A stretch of DNA of 64,000 nt from Megaustenia siamemsis (lineage: Eukaryota; Mollusca; Gastropoda; Stylommatophora; Ariophantidae). The DNA is taken from assembly GCA_032433765.1 (NCBI GenBank), contig JAVIAB010000073.1:57990565-58054564 (forward strand), given 5' to 3'. Below, in pieces: positions 19,257 to 29,330 of the stretch (positions are counted from its first letter, which is position 1; every line of letters starts with the position of its first letter). The position numbers and the translations under genes are program-made. The notes under the pieces were generated by a model. The model saw only the letters and a program-made list of their open reading frames with translations. It did no database searches and had not been told where the DNA came from.

Positions 19257-19332
19257 AAAAATCATGTGAAATCATCAAGAACTTTTTGAATTATAAATCA
19301 TAACATCTCGGCAAACGATTCTGAACGGACTA
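19257..19332 (-). repeat. Right terminal inverted repeat of the 2.39-kb transposon
   Basis: Ends CTGAACGGACTA, the inverse of the left end, then TA. Confidence 0.85.
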
Positions 19333-19359
19333 TAATTGTCATTTGTCACTAAACATCCT

Positions 19360-20073
19360 GGGAGCCGCGATAGCTCAGTGGTTACTGGACTGCTAGTCAC
19401 GTGGCGATGTGGGAGCCGCGAGAGCTCAGTGGTTAGTGAACTGCTAGTCACGTGGCGATGTGGGAGCCGCGATAGCTCAGTGGTTACTGGACTGCTAGTC
19501 ACGTGGCGATGTGGGAGCCGCGAGAGCTCAGTGGTTAGTGAACTGCTAGTCACGTGGCGATGTGGGAGCCGCGATAGCTCAGTGGTTACTGGACTGCTAG
19601 TCACGTGGCGATGTGGGAGCCGCGATAGCTCAGTGGTTAGTGAACTGCTAGTCACGTGGCGATGTGGGAGCCGCGAGAGCTCAGTGGTTACTGGACTGCT
19701 AGTCACGTGGCGATGTGGGAGCCGCGAGAGCTCAGTGGTTAGTGAACTGCTAGTCACGTGGCGATGTGGGAGCCGCGAGAGCTCAGTTGTTACTGGACTG
19801 CTAGTCACGTGGCGATGTGGGAGCCGCGGTAGCTCAGTGGTTACTGGACTGCTAGTCACGTGGCGATGTGGGAGCCGCGGTAGCTCAGTGGTTACTGGAC
19901 TGCTAGTCACGTGGCGATGTGGGAGCCGCGGTAGCTCAGTGGTTACTGGACTGCTAGTCACGTGGCGATGTGGGAGCCGCGGTAGCTCAGTGGTTACTGG
20001 ACTGCTAGTCACGTGGCGATGTGGGAGCCGCGGTAGCTCAGTGGTTACTGGACTGCTAGTCACGTGGCGATGT
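19360..20073 (+). repeat. Tandem array of 14 tRNA-like SINE heads (51-bp unit)
   Basis: Fourteen head-to-tail units of exactly 51 bp, each starting GGGAGCCGCG and containing TAGCTCAGTGGTTA (pol III A box) and GGACTGCTAGTC. None has a B box. The array runs straight into a full SINE-1 that has one. The unit's second half differs from SINE-1 and recalls the anticodon arm of a serine tRNA with anticodon GCT. Units vary at GAGA, GATA or GGTA, which fall in blocks. Long open frames on both strands result from the 51-bp period and are not genes. Confidence 0.92.
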
Positions 20074-20317
20074 GGGAGCCGCGGTAGCTCAGTGGTTAGT
20101 GAACTGGACTACGAAGGACGAGAGTCGGGTTCGATCCTGATCGACGGCTTCCGGTTTCATGCAGCCTTAAATGGGAACCGGATTTTTTCTGGGAAAGTAA
20201 AGCGGCACGGGCATAATACTGACCAATTTCCCCAAAAATCATGTGCCAAAGGTCTGTAAAAATGATGGTCACTAACACCATATTCCCTATACACCACTTG
20301 GCGTGACGGGGGTACTT
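20074..20317 (+). mobile_element. SINE-1, full length, at the end of the tRNA-head array
   Basis: A box, B box (GGTTCGATCCTG) and the usual body to GACGGGGGTACTT. Array plus SINE interrupts LINE-B. ACATCCT flanks the composite (19353-19359 region and 20330-20336), a likely 7-bp target duplication, so array and SINE may have inserted or expanded as one unit. Confidence 0.85.
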
Positions 20318-20470
20318 GATAATTAATAGACATCCTAGATATTTAAATCCCTCCATTTGTTTTAGTTGGCTGCCGTCTATCGTTATGCTGATTTTCTATT
20401 TCTCTGTTGCGGTATTCATGACTTCACTCTCGTTGATGTTGATTTTCATGTTGTTTTGAGCCCCTCGGCT

Positions 20471-20955
20471 GTTTCATCTATTTATATTTTTTAAAACATA
20501 CTATAATATTAATACACAATTTAATTACGTTAGAAGATTCACGTTTTGGTCTCATAGAACAACACTAATAACATATCCGTTGTATGAATGAACAAGACAT
20601 AACAAGCTCAGACTATCATGGTAGTTGCTGTTTGTTTTTATTAGATCTGAAATGCCACATTTAAACTAATGGGAGCAGCCGTGATAGACGACGGTGATAA
20701 AAAAGTCACCGTAGAATTCTGAAATGGCAACGACGTCGTTTTGCTGAGATATGCCTATGTTGTATGTGTCGCGTGGTTTTGGTAAATTTAAACTCGTGGT
20801 TACAGCTCATGTATTCAAGACCCGAATATCTACAACAGATTGGTTGGGCGGTCAGTTTGCAACAGACCGCGACTCGTATCTGGCCTAAGGGCCAACAATC
20901 CACCTTCACGTGTTGTTCCTCTACAATAGGTCATCAATAAGTCAACAATAGGTCA
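20471..20955. other. Unassigned sequence
   Basis: AT-rich; no recognisable gene or repeat. Confidence 0.5.
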
Positions 20956-21672
20956 ACAATCATCATCATCAAGTACCATGCCTGCTGGCGTAGGTGATCA
21001 TGTACATATTTTACTCTCGACATATCTACATATTTTGCTTCTGCTTATCTACATATTTTAATCTCGACAGTTATTTATCGTTTCTGTTGTTAACCTTCTG
21101 CTAAGCCATTCTCTTAATCTGTCAGGTATCTTTTCTCTTTGCTTCCCTCTATCTCATCGTCCCTCAATTTTCCCAGTTGTTACAATATATTCAAGCTGTT
21201 TCCCTCTCACTACACGGCCAAAAATGATGATTGTTTCTTCCTAATATTGGAAATTAGCTCTCTTTTTGTTTTAGCCTCTTTCAGAACGTTTTCATTACTC
21301 TTCTTAGCTGTTTATAGTATTCTCAACATTCTTCTGTAAAAAAAAAAAACCCGTTTCTACTGCCATTAGTGATTTTCTTGTCTGTTGTCCTATTGTCCAT
21401 GATTCACATCCATATGTTAAGACTGGTTCTACAGAACTTTTATGAACTCTTTTTTCTTGTTTGTATTGTCAAAAATGGATTGCATAGTATCTTTCTCAGT
21501 TGTTGGAAATCTGTTTCTGCCTGAGCCATTCTGCAACTCACCTCTGTTGTACATCTACAATCTGAGATTAACATTGTTCCCAGATATTTAAATTCATTTA
21601 CCTGGTTTAATATTGTTCCACTTGTCTTTATTGTGCATTGCGGTGATTTTCTTTTTGCTATTAAGGTCAACA
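20956..21672 (-). mobile_element. LINE-A 3' end, 5' truncated
   Basis: ATC-type tail at left (20958-20970), then the reverse complement of the LINE-A 3' region through KTSGTILNQVNEFKYLGTML (about 21590-21640). A 22-bp-scale local triplication around ACATATTTT at 21003-21060 is private to this copy. A poly-A run at 21340-21350 adds a frameshift. Confidence 0.85.
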
Positions 21673-21820
21673 ATAGCCTGCCAAAAAAAAAAAAACATCG
21701 AAAAAAGCAAACCTGGATTAAACAGTTACAGCGATATAATTTGATGTATTGAGTCGATCATAATTATAACTGATTGAAAATAAACTACATTGCAAGGTTA
21801 GAAACATCATTTCCAAGACT

Positions 21821-22158
21821 ATGGTTTGGGTTATGGAAGGTCCCGGTATCACTGCAAACGAATTAAAATCCATAATTGCTCAACCGCCCGTGCCAGTGGA
21901 ATCATCCGAATGACAATCTCATCTCCCAAACAAAGAAAAGTAGCTGTAGTCCCCCTCATAGTAGTCTCCGCACACGCCAAAAGACATAAGACGAAACCGC
22001 ATAGAAAGTGGACACAGCCAACTGTTACCTGTCATGCGATATCATCATTCATCGTAAACAATCGGAATATTGAAACATAATTAAAACGGATGAAACGCAC
22101 AGCTCACGGTGTGCATAGAGCACTTAACTCGGTAGCTCCTACAACAAGCCCGTGAAAA
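21821..22158 (+). repeat. Repeat D, copy 1
   Basis: About 310-340 bp interspersed repeat with TATCACTGCAAACGAATTAA, CTCAACCGCCCGTGCCAGTG and CAGCTCACGGTGTGCATAGA. Four copies in the window (also 36.6, 43.2 and 57.7 kb) keep the same ends. No pol III boxes, RT or transposase motif is visible. Class unknown. Confidence 0.85.
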
Positions 22159-23525
22159 TAATTACTTCTTTCAAGTATACTATTAACTTTTTCCGTACGT
22201 TTCAACGCACCATGTGTCATGCCAATTTCGGTTGCATACATTTAGCAGCGTCGTGCGACACTCAATTTAATTAGCGTAAATCATCACACCATATTCTTGT
22301 AACATGTCTTGTATCATCTTGGTATTGGTGAAATCTAATACCTTGTTCAATTATATAAAAAATTCATATGTAATATTTTATGTGTTTGATAAATATAAAT
22401 ATGTTGACGATTTTCTAAAATCCATGAGTAATTTTGACTCTGAAATCTCTTCTAGTGTCTTGATAAAAAGCTTATGTAAAGAAAGAATTAAAATATAAAC
22501 AAAGACTAATAACCTCTTCTTGGTTAATCAATGCAAAAAAAAAAAGAAAACAACATATAAATATTGAAATATATGAAACATATTTGACAAATTAGTTAGA
22601 AAACAATTTGTTGTGACTTACATTTACCATCCCATACGTACAGAAATATACACAGTTTATTTTTGTGCTGTTCTGCTCATTGTATTGATTAATTTGATAA
22701 TATTAGTGCAGATTATCTCAAACAACACAGTCTTTTTCCCAACAAAAACGACCTGTGTTAGATTCCTTTCAAATGTCAGCTTTAATGTCAAAGAAAATGT
22801 TGCCTGTGTACTGGAATGTTATTGGCGATGATAAAATGAATTTGCTTATTTCTTGTATACAAGACATTTTTGTCATATATTCAGCAGTCTATTTTACCAG
22901 TGCCCCAGTCACTTATCCACACCTTCAACCCGGTAAGGGTTGTCCACAATTTGTAAGGTTATTATTATTTCTTTAAAAACTGACTTGTAAGTCTAACAAG
23001 GCAATTTGTAAGGGAAAATAGCATTTGTACAACTTTCTGCGTCTTAAAAAAATGATAAAGAAATGAAGTTTAACAATAACACATGTAGACAAATATTCCC
23101 CAGCCGAATAACTCTACTAGTGCCTGCCAGTCTGTAATGCCATCTGGCATAAACAAAACTTCGTTTGGTCATAAATGCCAAAGGAAAGTCTCTTCTCCAG
23201 ACTTGTACGTGTTTATGTACATTTCTTTTTCTTTTATCATAAAAAAAGACTTGCCAACTAGTCGATAGAAATGATTGCGTGATTTGGTTTAGTGGAAATG
23301 TGTGCGATTTCTTTGTTCGCTAGTATACACACAAATCTGCGGGCTATCTATTTTATTGTTTTCATATTTCTCATTGACAGATAAATATTTCTTCTTTCCG
23401 AACTGCGTTCCCCAATGACCCAAAAGGTTAAAAGGCGAGAAAGAGAGATATTTTTTAAAGATAGACAACACAAAACATTTTTGGCGGTTTCTGTTAATGT
23501 CTCTATCAACTGTCACAAGCTTCAT
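22159..23525. other. Unassigned sequence
   Basis: About 1.4 kb of AT-rich DNA. Short frames (for example 22304-22498) have no recognisable domain. No tRNA or known repeat seen. Confidence 0.5.
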
Positions 23526-23741
23526 CACTCCTCGAGTGTGGAGTATAGTGAATATGGTGTTATTGTTCAGTTTACTTTCAGACCATGAGCACGTTTGTGG
23601 TCATATTTCCAGCACTATATCATTGCCGTCTTTCTTTTCAAGGAAAAAAAATTAGCCATCTAAAGCTGAGAGAATATGAAAGCATTAGATCAGGATCGAA
23701 CTTTTATCCTCAGAGCGCTAGTTCGCTACCACGATTCCCAG
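23526..23741 (-). mobile_element. Divergent SINE-1-like element
   Basis: Shares with SINE-1 (minus orientation) the ATATGGTGTTA segment, a CTTTCTTTTC..GGAAAAAAAAT core and a tRNA-like right end with GATCGAAC (B box) and a degenerate A box. Much more diverged than the other copies; an old insertion or another subfamily. Confidence 0.6.
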
Positions 23742-23750
23742 TTTGATATA

Positions 23751-23905
23751 CAGTAGCACCTAGTAATTTGAACTTAATTCGATTAAAGTTTCCGTCCAAA
23801 CTCTGAATTTTTCAAAGTCCGAATCAATTTTCCCCTTTAGGAATATTGGAAAATACATTAATTCGTTTCCAGACATTAAAGAATATCTATTTCGATAAAC
23901 TTAGA
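23751..23905 (+). repeat. Possible pogo/Tigger-like transposon end
   Basis: Preceded by TA and starting CAGTAGCACCTAGTAATTTG, then TTCAAAGTCCGAATCAATTT. The CAGT-A-ACCT start is the shape of pogo/Tigger terminal repeats. A similar stretch occurs in reverse at 48600-48744. No transposase seen. Confidence 0.35.
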
Positions 23906-24017
23906 CAATAAATGCACGCGATTTAAGATAAAATAAATATCAATAAATTGTGTAATAAGTTGTAAAATAATAAATTAAAATACGAACACCACAAAAGTTA
24001 AAATACGTAAATGTTTT

Positions 24018-24372
24018 TTTATCTCTTTCCTCATTTGCCTTTCAGCATTGAGGGAAGATATAATTTGCGGTTTTTTTTACTCTTCTGTAGGCCTTTGCTG
24101 CTGTTATGTTTCCTTGTGTTTCTAATATTCCGCCATTTCATCTTTTCGTGGTCTGCCCTAGGGTCTAGTCTTCTCGCAATATTTACTGAAGGCTCGATGT
24201 GTTGTATTTTGATCTTTCTGCCATATCACGTGACTAAACCATTTTATCTGTTGCTTCTTTACATATTCTATGGCGGGAGTTGTTCCCTGCTTTTTGTTCT
24301 CAGTTCTTCATTCCGATCTATCTCTCAGGCTCCTGTCATTCGTCTAACACATTTCATCTCGGCGGTGACAAT
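24018..24372 (-). mobile_element. LINE-B 3' end
   Basis: Reverse complement of the LINE-B C-terminal region, with CTCATTTGCCTTTCAGC, GGCCTTTGCTGCTGTTATGT and CATATCACGTGACTAAACC. The GAA tail has eroded to T-rich sequence. Broken frame. Confidence 0.8.
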
Positions 24373-24741
24373 GTAAATGCTTTAACTAGTGAAATGAAAA
24401 TTGCATTCACTGTAACTTAGTGAGGAGCGGTGATGTTTCTTGTGGATAGGAAATGTGAATATAAACTGATGGAAAGGGTGTTACATTCCATAAACACACC
24501 AGATAATTGTACTTCTATTTTTTTTTTCACTATATTTCTTCCATCTCCATCTGAACAATACTGTTTTCGCGTATTGTCCCTCCCTTCTAGATCAAGCGTG
24601 CGTGTACCGCTTTTAAACATCGCGATAAGTTTCATTGTTCTCCACCTAAATCCTCGATGCCACGAGCTTCAGGCCAGCCTACGTTGTAGCTAAACTCTCC
24701 CATGCCTTAGTTAATACCAGTATATATGATTTGTATGTGTG

Positions 24742-24744
<3 letters not shown>
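24373..24744. other. Unassigned sequence
   Basis: No recognisable gene or repeat. Confidence 0.4.

Positions 24745-24783
<39 letters not shown>
24745..24783. repeat. (TA)n microsatellite
   Basis: Alternating TA run. Confidence 0.95.
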
Positions 24784-24786
<3 letters not shown>

Positions 24787-25635
24787 GGCAAGAGATGACG
24801 GACGGTAAAATGACACTTTGTTCACTGTACATACGCAGCTGGAACGTTGAATTATCGTTCGAAAACCAGAATGAATTTCTCTCTAATTTAATTCCGAAAT
24901 CTGTAATGTTCGACGTTAAGGTCGTTCAAAGTACGTCGCTGCACTATACGTGGACCTTTATTTCACAGAATATAAGTTTTTAAAATGCTTGATAATGATA
25001 TGAACGTTTTTCACTATTTCCTACGTGTTTGAGAACATAAAAACCTGGTTGATTTTTCAGTCTTAGCCCCGGGGAATAAAAAAGCCAATTTTGAACGTGG
25101 GAGCTGGGTCAACATGACACGAGATTGTCTTTAACTAACGTGGTTAGAAGAAATGAATAGTTTAAATTTCCCGTTTCCATTACTGGAAGTTGACAATTTT
25201 CTGCTTGATTGAAGTTTATTCGCTACAGTCTGACTCAACGTTTATGTGAATCAACCGAGTGTGTAGAACTAACTACCTCGATAAAATCCAGTCAAAAATA
25301 CTCTCTATTTGTTCAGGAAACAACATTCCCAGACTTTGAAGGGGTAGCAAAATGACGCAGGAAGGGAGGGAATCAGTAGCGTCTAGAGATGAGTATAGTT
25401 TGTGGACATAGATGCGCGAGGAGCATGACAGAGTAGAAGGGATGATCATAAAGTTCTACGTATACATAGTTTATAGTGCAGAACAAGTTATAAATTTATC
25501 ACAGGCCGCAGCGTAAAAAGAACCATCAGGACAACTTTACATACGAGGGCGGGCATGTATCATAAATGTGACCAACGTAAATCATATATATAACTTAAAA
25601 CATGCATATGTATTCCTAACTATATAAATATATAT
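24784..25635. other. Unassigned sequence
   Basis: No motif-bearing frame or repeat recognised. Confidence 0.5.
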
Positions 25636-25639
25636 TTCC

Positions 25640-26325
25640 TTTATTCTGCCATCCTTATTTTCCTTTCTCTCACCACTCCTTCCTCCCCTTCTATACTTTC
25701 CCTTCCCCCTCCTTCCATCCTTTCCCCTCCCTCCATCCTTTCGCCTTCCTCCATTCTTTTCCCCTTCCTTCCTCCTCCCTTCATTACCCTCCCTCGCCCT
25801 TCCACCCTCCTTTACCGTTACCCCCTCTCTCCGTTTCCGTCCCTCCCTCATTTCCACTTCCTCATTCCTTTCCCCTCCCCCTTTCCCCTTCCTCCTTCCC
25901 TCCTTTCCCCTCCCCCTCCTTCCTTTCCCCTTCCTCCTTTCTCTTTCTTCCTCCTTCCCTCCTTTCCCCTTCCCCTCCCTCCTTTCCCCTTCCCTCCCTC
26001 CTTTCCCCTTCCTCCTTTCTCTTTCTTCCTCCTTCCCTCCTTTCCCCTTCCCCTCCCTCCTTTCCCCTTCCTCCTTTCTCTTTCTTCCTCCTTCCCTCCT
26101 TTCCCCTTCCTCCTTTCTCTTTCGGCCTCCTTCCCTCCTTTCCCCTTCCCCTCCCTCCTTTCCCCTCCCTCCTTTCTCTTTCTCCTCCTTCCCTCCTTTC
26201 CCCTTCCCCTCTCTCCTTTCCCCTTCCTCCTTTCTCTTTCTTTCCCCTTCCCTCCTTTCCCCGTCCCCTCCCTCCTTTCCCCTTCCTCTTTTCTCTTTCT
26301 TCCTCATTCCCTCCTTTCTCTCATG
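25640..26325. repeat. Polypyrimidine tract of CCTT/CCCT repeats, about 0.7 kb
   Basis: Almost pure C/T on the plus strand with irregular higher-order repeats (CTCCTTCCCTCCTTTCCCCT). The 256-codon Glu/Arg/Gly/Lys-only frame on the minus strand is a by-product. Such tracts can form triplex DNA. Confidence 0.93.
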
Positions 26326-26510
26326 GTTATTATTAGCACTGACAACCGTCAACAGCTTATGGTATTTAACTTATAGCTGGCAAAGATTATCCTTCGAAGC
26401 CCACAACCCTTCTGTGATATAAATCTCTTTTCCCGCACAGTTTGATTCTAATCTAGTTCCCTATTATTCAGAAACTGTCTGATATTGTCCTCCCCTGTGA
26501 TTTTATGTTC

Positions 26511-27545
26511 ATATTGTGGATGCGTAAGCTCCATACATTGCTTTGTTGTTGCATGCCTTTCGAGCCGTAACCGGCCCATAGGGCGTAGACCAAGATACAC
26601 CTTCTCCTATCAGAATTTTTGTTCTAGCAGTTTTCTTTTAAAGATATTTTATCAAATCTCGCCATCTGTCTCTGTTCTGTGCAAGCAGTTCTATCTCATT
26701 GAGGGAGCCGATTCCTGCTGCTCTTGCCTCTCTCATCAATGTTCTTCTCAGTGTCTCCCTGGGTCTTCCTCTTTTTCATTTACCTGTTGTTTCCCATATG
26801 AGGGCTTGCTTTGCTATTCGATTATTATCTCTTCTCATCACATGTCCAACGTATGACCATCGTCTTTTCTTTATTACTGAAGATATTAGTGGTTGATTGG
26901 CGATTTCTCTAATTTCCTCGTTTGTTTTGAATTCGTTCCATTCTATACCAAGTATTTTCCTTAGACATTTATTTTCGAATGCGTTCAACTTTGTTTCTAT
27001 ATCTCTTGTTGTTTTCCAGCTTTCACACGCATACGTAAGGGTTGATAGTACATTTGATTTGAATAGCCTAAGTTTTGTGTTTGTGCTAATGAGTTTTGAT
27101 TTCCACAACTTTTCAAGGTTTCTGAAAGACATTGCTGCTTTAGCCAGTCTGATTCTAATTTCTTTGCTCGTATCCCCTTCTCGATCAATGTGACTTCCAA
27201 GATAGATAAAGTGATCGATCTCTTCTACTGGTTTGTTTTCCATGTATATTTTGTCACTTGTTGGAATTAAACTTTTCATGACTTTAGTCTTTTCATGATT
27301 GACTTCAAGCCCAATTTTGCTGGCTATTGATGATAGTTCATTTGTGTTTTCCTGCATCGTTTTTATCTGACTGCTGATGAGAACTATGTCATCAGCAAAG
27401 TCGAGGTCCTCCAAATGGTCTCCTTGTATCCATTCGATGCCTTTATTACCAGTGCAGCATTTCTTCATTATGAAGTCCATAACAATTCCAAATAACAAGG
27501 GCGATAAAATACATCCTTGTTTAACCCCAGCCATTGCTTTGGGTG
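26511..27545 (-). mobile_element. LINE fragment with long open RT frame
   Basis: A non-LTR family distinct from LINE-A to -C. It starts inside the RT at 27545 and runs to a 3' region near 26511. Coding part in the overlapping entry. Downstream of the open frame, broken pieces (for example LLEQKF and RPMGRLRLE) mark the true C-terminus. Confidence 0.8.
26776..27534 (-). pseudogene. Reverse transcriptase, C-terminal half
   Basis: Open for about 250 codons: GVKQGCILSPLLFGIVMDFI (motif B), LDFADDIVLIS (motif C, catalytic Asp pair intact, about 27385-27420), GLEVNHEKTKVM, FIYLGSHIDREGDTSKEI, TYACESWKTT, KRRWSYVGHVMRRDNNRI. The position 27534 reads as an internal residue, not a true start. Motif A and the endonuclease are absent. 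The open frame over 750 bp suggests a fairly young insertion. Confidence 0.82.
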
Positions 27546-27925
27546 ACTGATTAATATCCTATATAGTTACAGACATGTCGCGGTTAACTGATTCACAACA
27601 ATAATGCTAAATAGTTAATCCAGAACGCAATCTTTTCTGTCTAAAACATTCAGGTGATCTACGTACAATCCAAACCGACAAGAAAAATATCCTCAGTAAA
27701 TTTAAGAAGATTAAGTCTCTTTATCTGAATGGCACAGAAGTATAATTACGGCATTTATATCATTTCTGAAAATCGGCTGGATCGATGTCACAACGTACAG
27801 TACAGCCGCTGCTATTCGGGAAATCATTTTTATTCTCTTTCTTCGAAAGGTATAAGAAATGAAAAAAATGCACTTTTTGAAGCTACCGTAATTTTAACCC
27901 ACGTCCAATTAAAAAAAAAGAGCTA
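27546..27925. other. Unassigned sequence
   Basis: No recognisable gene or repeat. Confidence 0.45.
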
Positions 27926-28255
27926 CAGATAGAATCAGATAACAACAAGATAAGATGTATACAGAACGATTAGATAACAACAAGAAAAATCATGAGATGT
28001 ATACAGAACAATCAGATAACAAAATGATAAGATGTATACAGAAAGATCAGATAACAAAATGATAAGATGTATACAGAACGATCAGAAAACAAAATGATAA
28101 GATGTATACAGAAAGATCAGATAACAAAATGATAAGATGTATACAGAAAGATCAGATAACAAAATGATAAGATGTATACAGAACGATCAGAAAACAAAAT
28201 GATAAGATGTATACAGAAAGATCAGATAACAAGATGATAAGATGTATACATAAAG
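27926..28255. repeat. 35-bp minisatellite
   Basis: About nine units of the type GATAAGATGTATACAGAAAG plus ATCAGATAACAAAAT. Variants AACGATCAGAAAAC alternate with AAAGATCAGATAAC every few units. Confidence 0.9.
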
Positions 28256-28535
28256 ATAAAATAAATTTGCAATGTGACAAGACAGGAACAAAGAGTAAAT
28301 GCGTCATAACAACGAGTCACCTGACTTCATTGGGCTGAACGGCATCAGCACACAGGCTTCTGAATCCATAACAACAAAAAAAGGTCTTGCCACATAGAGA
28401 ATAGCAATGTTGTTGAACCTTGCGTGAGCCTAGATGTGTGTTAGTGTGTGTATAATTTGGCTGTTATAAAGGTGAGTCTCATATCAACAGCCGTTACAAC
28501 AGTCATCTGATAATACAGAAAAAAAGAAAAGACCT
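28256..28535. other. Unassigned sequence between minisatellites
   Basis: Contains a first isolated ACGAGTCACC at about 28312, probably the seed of the next array. Confidence 0.4.
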
Positions 28536-29330
28536 AAATGCGTCATCAGCAACGAGTCACCAACAACGAATCACCAACAACGAGTCACCAACAACAAGTC
28601 ACCAACAAACACAATTAAGATGCTCTTTCAAAGTGACAACAACGAGTCACCAACAACGAGTCATCAACAACGAGTCACCAACAAACACAATTAAGATGCT
28701 CTTTCAAAGTGACAACAACGAGTCACCAACAACGAGTCATCAACAACGAGTCACCAACAAACACAATTAAGATGCTCTTTCAAAGTGACAACAACGAGTC
28801 ACCAACAACGAGTCATCAACAACGAGTCACCAACAAACACAATTAAGATGCTCTTTCAAAGTGACAACAACGAGTCACCAACAACGAGTCATCAACAACG
28901 AGTCACCAACAAACACAATTAAGATGCTCTTTCAAAGTGACAACAACGAGTCACCAACAACGAGTCATCAACAACGAGTCACCAACAAACACAATTAAGA
29001 TGCTCTTTCAAAGTGACAACAACGAGTCACCAACAACGAGTCATCAACAACGAGTCACCAACAAACACAATTAAGATGCTCTTTCAAAGTGACAACAACG
29101 AGTCACCAACAACGAGTCATCAACAACGAGTCACCAACAAACACAATTAAGATGCTCTTTCAAAGTGACATCAACGAGTCACCAACAACGAGTCATTAAC
29201 AACGAGTCACCAACAAACACAATTAAGATGCTCTTTCAAAGTGACAACAACGAGTCACCAACAACGAGTCATCAACAACGAGTCACCAACAAATACAATT
29301 AAGATGCTCTTTCAAAGTGGCAACAACGTA
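28536..29330. repeat. 76-bp minisatellite with internal ACGAGTCACCAAC sub-repeats
   Basis: Nine to ten units of exactly 76 bp (28636, 28712, 28788 and so on). Each has three CAACAACGAGTCA copies then AACACAATTAAGATGCTC and TTTCAAAGTG. Units are almost identical, with changes mostly in the last two. Irregular sub-repeats precede it at 28540-28635. Confidence 0.95.

Larger units (their letters stand above)
16945..19332 (+). mobile_element. Complete Tc1/mariner-superfamily transposon (Sailor/DD82E-like), 2388 bp
   Basis: Begins TAGTCCGTTCAGATTCGTTT and ends with its inverse, flanked by TA on both sides (16943-16944 and 19333-19334), the standard target duplication of the superfamily. Imperfect inverted repeats run about 75 bp. 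It contains an intact transposase (17446-18690) and, in its 3' part, a piece of LINE RT. It sits inside LINE-B. The spacing of the last two catalytic residues is 83. I recall a DD82E group called Sailor reported from molluscs among others; membership is inferred. Confidence 0.9.
16459..20470 (-). mobile_element. One LINE-B copy split by a DNA transposon and a SINE array
   Basis: Three LINE-B pieces in the same orientation and correct order: 16459-16942 (3' end with the GAA-type tail at left), 19335-19359, and about 20329-20470 (the KINVKININKTE...EEFKYLG segment). Between them sit the 2388-bp transposon and the tRNA-head array with SINE. About 90 bp of LINE-B seem deleted near 16928. The pieces match the continuous LINE-B copy at 13.5-14.5 kb. 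Confidence 0.8.

Noticed and set aside
19275..20259. Open frames of 262 and 307 codons on opposite strands
   Set aside because: Produced by the 51-bp (17-codon) period of the tRNA-head array.
19360..20317. A cluster of tRNA genes
   Set aside because: Units have an A box but no B box, acceptor 3' half or T arm; the last one has a SINE body attached.
22304..22498. A 64-codon frame in unassigned DNA
   Set aside because: AT-rich composition (Ile, Lys, Tyr, Phe) expected by chance.
25582..26352. A 256-codon Glu/Arg/Lys/Gly frame on the minus strand
   Set aside because: It is the polypurine strand of a simple-sequence tract; only purine codons are possible.
28536..29330. A CRISPR-like array
   Set aside because: No unique spacers: the whole 76-bp unit repeats. 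The genome is eukaryotic in character.
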